Source: an uncultured Alphaproteobacteria bacterium (lineage in GTDB: Bacteria; Pseudomonadota; Alphaproteobacteria; RUG11792). Taken from it: a DNA stretch of 64,000 nt. This document shows, one piece after another, positions 59,976 through 64,000 of this stretch. The position numbers were made by a program, and so were the translations under genes. The stretch is from contig CALXQI010000015.1 in assembly GCA_944390585.1 (NCBI GenBank), positions 62,001-126,000 of the forward strand. Direction: 5' to 3'. The notes below the pieces were generated by a model. It had not been told where the DNA came from and did not search any database. It was given only the letters and a program-made list of their open reading frames with translations. Every line of letters starts with the position of its first letter. Position 1 is the stretch's first letter.

Positions 59976-60917
59976 ATGAAGATGAGAAGGTTTTTTTGTA
60001 GTATAATGCTATTTGTTAGTTTTCTTTCTACATGTAGTGCAGAGACTAGCGATTGTAAAAATGCAATTGGTATATGTGCAAGATGTAACGGCTATCTATT
60101 TGAAGTTGTTGATTCTGATAATGTTGTTTTGAGCGGTGTGCAAAGATACGGATGCAAATTGGTTGATCGTGCTGTAAATGACAGTAAGATTGATAAAGCC
60201 TTAGGAGAGGATGTCAAAAAAGCAGGGATAGCGATGATACAAGGGTTGCGTAAAAATAAAATCAGTGAAAAAGATGTATTACAATGCTTAGTTGGTGTTA
60301 GTGGCGATAGTGGAGTGCTGTCTGACTTTTATGCATACGTGCGTAACGATGAAAATATAAAGAAATTTATGAATGCGTGTAGAGAGGAGCAAAAAACTCT
60401 AAGTATGAGTTATAAAAGAAAAAATAAAATTCCAATGAATTTTGATATTGTATTGACATATGATCGTGTTTTATTTTGTAGAGATAGATTAGGCCTGGAT
60501 TTAACATGTGAAATTGGTACTGGCATAACAAAATGCAAAATAAATGAATTTAGGTTGCAAAGTTGCATAAATGGTGGAGTTGGTTTACGTGTGTATTGGC
60601 GTGGTGATGTAGAGTACGGATTATCTGTTGGCTTACAGTTTGATGTTTTTAGGTTAAAGTTTGGAAGATATGAGAAATATTTGGACTTGATTAAGGACTT
60701 TGGAGTTTTTGGAAAAGTAAAAAGGACAAATACTTGTGTTAGTTTAGTAATATGTCCAGATGTTAGTATTGTATGGAATAATAAGTTGAGAGTTGGTTTG
60801 TTTATGGGGCTAAAACGTGGGTTACGGCGCAATGTAGTTAAATGGGAGACGATGAAATTGAGGACAGACAAAAGGCTGGGAGGTATGATAGGTATAAAAA
60901 TGCAGTATTTGTTTTGA
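59976..60917 (+). CDS. Exported protein, probable outer-membrane beta-barrel
   Basis: About 313 residues. Signal peptide MKMRRFFCSIMLFVSFLSTCSA. The first 110 mature residues are helical with several Cys. The C-terminal 160 residues show alternating polar/hydrophobic strands (CEIGTGITKCKINEFRLQSC, GVGLRVYWRGDVEYGLSVGL, LRVGLFMGLKRGLR, GGMIGIKMQYLF), and the protein ends in Phe, the usual last residue of barrels inserted by BAM. No family recognised; it could be a surface protein or porin-like autotransporter fragment. Confidence 0.7.
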   Translation: MKMRRFFCSIMLFVSFLSTCSAETSDCKNAIGICARCNGYLFEVVDSDNVVLSGVQRYGCKLVDRAVNDSKIDKALGEDVKKAGIAMIQGLRKNKISEKDVLQCLVGVSGDSGVLSDFYAYVRNDENIKKFMNACREEQKTLSMSYKRKNKIPMNFDIVLTYDRVLFCRDRLGLDLTCEIGTGITKCKINEFRLQSCINGGVGLRVYWRGDVEYGLSVGLQFDVFRLKFGRYEKYLDLIKDFGVFGKVKRTNTCVSLVICPDVSIVWNNKLRVGLFMGLKRGLRRNVVKWETMKLRTDKRLGGMIGIKMQYLF

Positions 60918-61023
60918 TTATGGTATAAAAACTGCGTGAATTATAAATTAAAGTGTGATATATATTCTCATACAGAATGGGGTATAATTTATTGGAACAG
61001 CAAATTTGTAGCATTTTTAGTAT

Positions 61024-63180
61024 ATGAGTCCTGAAGCAAATAACAGCATTTTCCTTACTGATCAAAAAAATGCTTCTGCACAAATTGCGTTGTCTGGACT
61101 TGAAGGTGCAGTTTTGGTACGTGCTGTTATACATGAAAGAATTTCTCAAATGTTTAATATTGATGCTGTTGTTCAAACAAAAACTCCACCTGATATTACT
61201 GCTTTTATTGGACAACCTGCTTGTATTACTATTATAAATCCAGATGATAAGGAAAGATATTTTTCTGGGATTGTTGCTAATGCTACAATAGAAAGCGTAC
61301 CAACTAATAATCCAAATAATATTTTAGCAAACAATATTATTACTTTATCTATTGTTCCAACATTTTTTAAGACTTCTTTGATGAAAAAGTATCGTATTTT
61401 TCAAGAAAAATCTTGTATGGATATTATTCAAGAAGTTTTAAAAGAAAATGGAATTACTAATAATGAGGTAAAACTTAGTATAACAACTAAGATTAACTGT
61501 TGTGTTCAGTATGGAGAAACTGATTATGAGTTTATCAGTAGGCTTGTAAGCGCTGTTGGCGGAATATTTTATTTTAAACATGAAAAGAATAAAGATACTT
61601 TATGTATTACTGATGCAAGTAATTCTGGAGTAAAATTGCCTGATAAGTTAATTGTTAGACAGGGAGGGCACAGTAATTTTGCTAAACCTACAGATATTTA
61701 TAATCTTACGAGTAAAACGTGTTATGGAATTAAAAAGGTTAATGTACATTCTTATAGTGATGAAAAAAAACAAACAGTAACTGCAAATGCTGAAAATGGT
61801 ACAAAAAATAGTATTGGAGAATTTGAGCTGTACTCAGAGGATTTTATTGATGCAGCTACTGGAAATAAATTAGCACAAAATGTTGCTGATGGTATAAATA
61901 GTGAGCAAAATACAATTAGTGGTGATAGTGCTTATATTAATATGAGTACAGGGTCTATTTTTAGTATTACTGAATCTACTATACAGTCACAGAATACAGA
62001 TTATCTTTTGGTTGAATGTACACATATAATTAATGAGATAGCAGATAGTGAAAAACCATTTTATACAAATAAATTTATTGGAATTCCAAGTTCTGTAAAA
62101 TATAAACCAGCTGTTGTGACTAGTAGAAAAAAAATTGGCCCACAAACTGCAATAGTTACCGGACCATCTGGAGAAGAAATTTATTGTGATGATGATGGAA
62201 GAATAAAAGTTAAGTTTATATGGGATAGTAGATCAAAAGAGGATGAAAAGAGTTCGTATTGGGTGCGTGTTGCACATTTTTTAGCAAATAAAAGTTATGG
62301 ATCATATTATATTCCGCGTATTGGTAGTGAAGTATGTGTGTTATTTTTAAACCAAGATGCAGATATACATGCTGCAGACATACCAATTGTAGTTTCTAGC
62401 TTGTACAACGGTGTAAACAAGCCGCACTACCAAAAAACGGATAACACAGTTATGGCATTGTATACAAACTCATCAAAGGGTGGGGGAGGGTACAATGAAA
62501 TCAGAATCGATGATAAAAAGGATAATGAACTTGTGTATTTACACATGCAAAAAGATTATGAAGAAGTAGTAGAACGTAATATGACAACTACAATTGTAAA
62601 AGGTGATGCATCATTTACAAATCAAGAAGGTAATGTTACGTATACTGTTAAAAAAGGTAATGATACTTATTTGAATGAAAAAGGCAATGTAGATGCTACA
62701 ATGAGCGATGGAAATTATACTTTTACATTAACAAAAGGGAATGTTACTGTAGCAATTCAGAATGGTAATGTAAAAATTGATATAAACGGAGATGTTAATA
62801 TTGCAATTAAAAAAAATGCAAATGTTAAAATTGATGGCGATTTATCTTTAGAAGCTAAAAATATAAAAATTAAAGCAAATGCTGCCTATTCATTGGATGC
62901 AGCGCAAAATATTACGCTTAATGCTAAACAAAATATTCAAGCAACGGCATCTGCTAGCATTTCCGCAAAAGCAACATCTAGCATGAGTTTAGAGGGGAAG
63001 AGTATAGATGCAAAAGCTAATACTGGTGTCACAGTTAAAGCAACAACAAGCCTCAGTTTAGAAGGGTTGTCGTTTACACTGAAAAGCAGTACAACCGGTA
63101 CTGTGCAAGCTGGAGCGCAATTAAAACTGAGCGGTGCTGCTATGGTGCAGGTACAGGGTGCTATGGTAAAACTTGGATAG
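61024..63180 (+). CDS. vgrG: Type VI secretion system spike protein VgrG
   Basis: 718 residues. gp27-like N-terminal half (LSGLEGAVLVRAVIHERISQ, NCCVQYGETDYEFISRLVSA with the YxES-like YETDYEF variant). gp5 OB fold (IGPQTAIVTGPSGEEIYCDD, DGRIKVKFIWD, SSYWVRVAHF and IPRIGSEVCVLFL, near 370-450). Then the triple-stranded beta-spike of repeating GNVT-type strands (about 540-718). It forms the puncturing tip on the Hcp tube. No effector domain is appended; the C-terminus is the bare spike. No other T6SS genes are in the window. Confidence 0.94.
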   Translation: MSPEANNSIFLTDQKNASAQIALSGLEGAVLVRAVIHERISQMFNIDAVVQTKTPPDITAFIGQPACITIINPDDKERYFSGIVANATIESVPTNNPNNILANNIITLSIVPTFFKTSLMKKYRIFQEKSCMDIIQEVLKENGITNNEVKLSITTKINCCVQYGETDYEFISRLVSAVGGIFYFKHEKNKDTLCITDASNSGVKLPDKLIVRQGGHSNFAKPTDIYNLTSKTCYGIKKVNVHSYSDEKKQTVTANAENGTKNSIGEFELYSEDFIDAATGNKLAQNVADGINSEQNTISGDSAYINMSTGSIFSITESTIQSQNTDYLLVECTHIINEIADSEKPFYTNKFIGIPSSVKYKPAVVTSRKKIGPQTAIVTGPSGEEIYCDDDGRIKVKFIWDSRSKEDEKSSYWVRVAHFLANKSYGSYYIPRIGSEVCVLFLNQDADIHAADIPIVVSSLYNGVNKPHYQKTDNTVMALYTNSSKGGGGYNEIRIDDKKDNELVYLHMQKDYEEVVERNMTTTIVKGDASFTNQEGNVTYTVKKGNDTYLNEKGNVDATMSDGNYTFTLTKGNVTVAIQNGNVKIDINGDVNIAIKKNANVKIDGDLSLEAKNIKIKANAAYSLDAAQNITLNAKQNIQATASASISAKATSSMSLEGKSIDAKANTGVTVKATTSLSLEGLSFTLKSSTTGTVQAGAQLKLSGAAMVQVQGAMVKLG

Positions 63181-63183
63181 AAA

Positions 63184-64000
63184 CTAATGTAGCATTTTAG
63201 ATATTGAAAAATACAATCGTTTTGCAAATAATTTAATGTTGTTAGCAATTTCCTCTACTTTAGACATACGTTTTATGCTATTTGTCTTGCAAAACATATC
63301 AATATATTTATTTATTGCTGTATCGGCTAGTTTACAATATTTATCATCAGCTTCTTTTGCATGTTGTAAATGATCTGCAGCTATTAATAGGTAAGACATT
63401 GTAATAGCGCGTTTTATTTGTTTAATTTCATAATCTGTTGGTGATCTTCCAAAATACGCTTGTAAGAATATAGTGCTTTGCGTATCAGATAGGTTGTACT
63501 CTGCTATTATGCGTCCTATGTCGTCATATTTATCTCCCAAGCCAGCAGTGTGCCAGCATATAAACACTACATCACCATTACATATCCTAATATTTGAGCA
63601 AGATAGTGAATTGTGGCAAAAATTACTAGATGTAGCAACAGCGGAGTGATATTTTAACCATTCAGTACTTAAAGTACCAAAATTGACTGGAACATATACA
63701 GAATATTTCATACAAATTCTAAATATATTTTTATATCCGTACGCCTTTTGATTGTAACTAAAATCATGTAACTTTCTTAATTTTATGGCAATTTTTTCTA
63801 ATATTTCATCATTTAAGCGATGCATTTTTACGGATGCTCCAGCATCTTCAACAATGTAACACTTGTAATCATCAGCACATCCCACATATTTTGCTGTAAG
63901 TCCTTCTTGATCAAGTTTTTTCACTAGTTTTATCTCATTTTTCTTCCAAAATTTTGCACAATTGCTTATAAAAACTCTTAGATAGTATACTTTGCCATTT
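63184..64000 (-). CDS. Aminoglycoside/choline kinase-fold protein, catalytic residues substituted (partial)
   Basis: The frame is open to the right edge, so the N-terminus lies beyond the window; the GTG at 63924 is unlikely to be the start, because the upstream codons read NGKVYYLRVF-type sequence like the kinase N-lobe. Visible kinase pattern: KLRKLHDFSY, then the catalytic loop NFCHNSLSCSNIRI, where HND is expected (Asp changed to Ser), then VVFICWHTAGLGDKYDDIGRI, where the metal Asp of IDWEYAG is Cys. The overall fold resembles choline/ethanolamine kinases. A pseudokinase or decaying gene. Tail-to-tail with vgrG (3 nt apart). Confidence 0.75.
   Translation of the reverse strand, partial: NGKVYYLRVFISNCAKFWKKNEIKLVKKLDQEGLTAKYVGCADDYKCYIVEDAGASVKMHRLNDEILEKIAIKLRKLHDFSYNQKAYGYKNIFRICMKYSVYVPVNFGTLSTEWLKYHSAVATSSNFCHNSLSCSNIRICNGDVVFICWHTAGLGDKYDDIGRIIAEYNLSDTQSTIFLQAYFGRSPTDYEIKQIKRAITMSYLLIAADHLQHAKEADDKYCKLADTAINKYIDMFCKTNSIKRMSKVEEIANNIKLFAKRLYFSISKMLH

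Overview
The window looks like part of the chromosome of a reduced, AT-rich, host-associated alphaproteobacterium of the Rickettsiales/Holosporales kind. This is an inference from several things seen together. The base composition is strongly AT-biased. Several families are typical of alphaproteobacteria: DUF4167, a heparinase II/III-like protein next to an SPFH protein, a GTA-type 3TM holin, and a glyQ/glyS two-subunit glycyl-tRNA synthetase. Genes that usually form operons are scattered, for example nuoN, nuoKLM and a lone atpC. There are paralogous secreted proteins of unknown function and a type VI secretion spike protein. I cannot name the species.

Layout. 0-9 kb: uppS, a divergent NuoJ-like membrane protein, a BRCT-less ligA, heparinase-like/SPFH/lgt on the minus strand, then a SPOR protein, trmD and rplS. 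9.6-14.3 kb: a minus-strand run of a repeat protein, holin, rplY, pth, dsbB, tsaE and ruvB. 15-21.5 kb: a LOG-family protein, an in-frame fusion of the tRNA t6A enzyme TsaC/Sua5 to phosphoglycerate mutase GpmI, and gyrB. 21.8-26 kb: efp, rsmE and a decayed mobile island (frameshifted gene, ImmA/IrrE protease, micro-ORFs). 26-30 kb: surE, nuoN and a DASS-type anion transporter. 30.3-36 kb: three members of an unknown secreted Cys-rich family (family 1) around tsaB and eno, with the outer two in inverted orientation. 36-40 kb: recJ, an orphan PotB-like permease and psd. 40.3-43 kb: family 2 secreted paralogs, one frameshifted, one intact and one relic. 43-49.7 kb: dapE, map, dapF, DUF4167, hrcA, nth and a large unknown protein with an HExxH motif. 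49.8-57.5 kb: glyS/glyQ, tRNA-Thr, atpC, nuoKLM and xthA. 57.6-64 kb: a third family 2 gene, an inositol monophosphatase, tRNA-Glu/tRNA-Lys, a beta-barrel-like protein, vgrG and a kinase-fold protein cut by the window edge.

The most distinctive structural signal is a set of degenerate tandem repeats, mostly of about 95-130 bp, in the spacers at the 3' ends of genes. The clearest arrays (gpmI, eno, surE) contain copies of the last codons of the neighbouring gene, so they look like repeated duplication of gene tail plus spacer. The only in-gene repeat of the same size (three units of exactly 120 bp, 40 residues) lies in the unknown protein encoded next to the holin. Other notable points are the TsaC-GpmI fusion, UppS and NuoK with substituted catalytic residues, a LigA without BRCT, two secreted multigene families with shared promoter and signal cassettes, and a possible effector set (VgrG, HExxH protein).

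How genes work together: TsaB, TsaE and TsaC supply t6A tRNA modification. GpmI and Eno are consecutive glycolytic steps. DapE and DapF give meso-diaminopimelate, which with UppS implies some peptidoglycan or lipid-carrier metabolism. NuoK/L/M/N (and possibly J) with AtpC belong to respiration. DsbB would support disulfide formation in the Cys-rich exported families.
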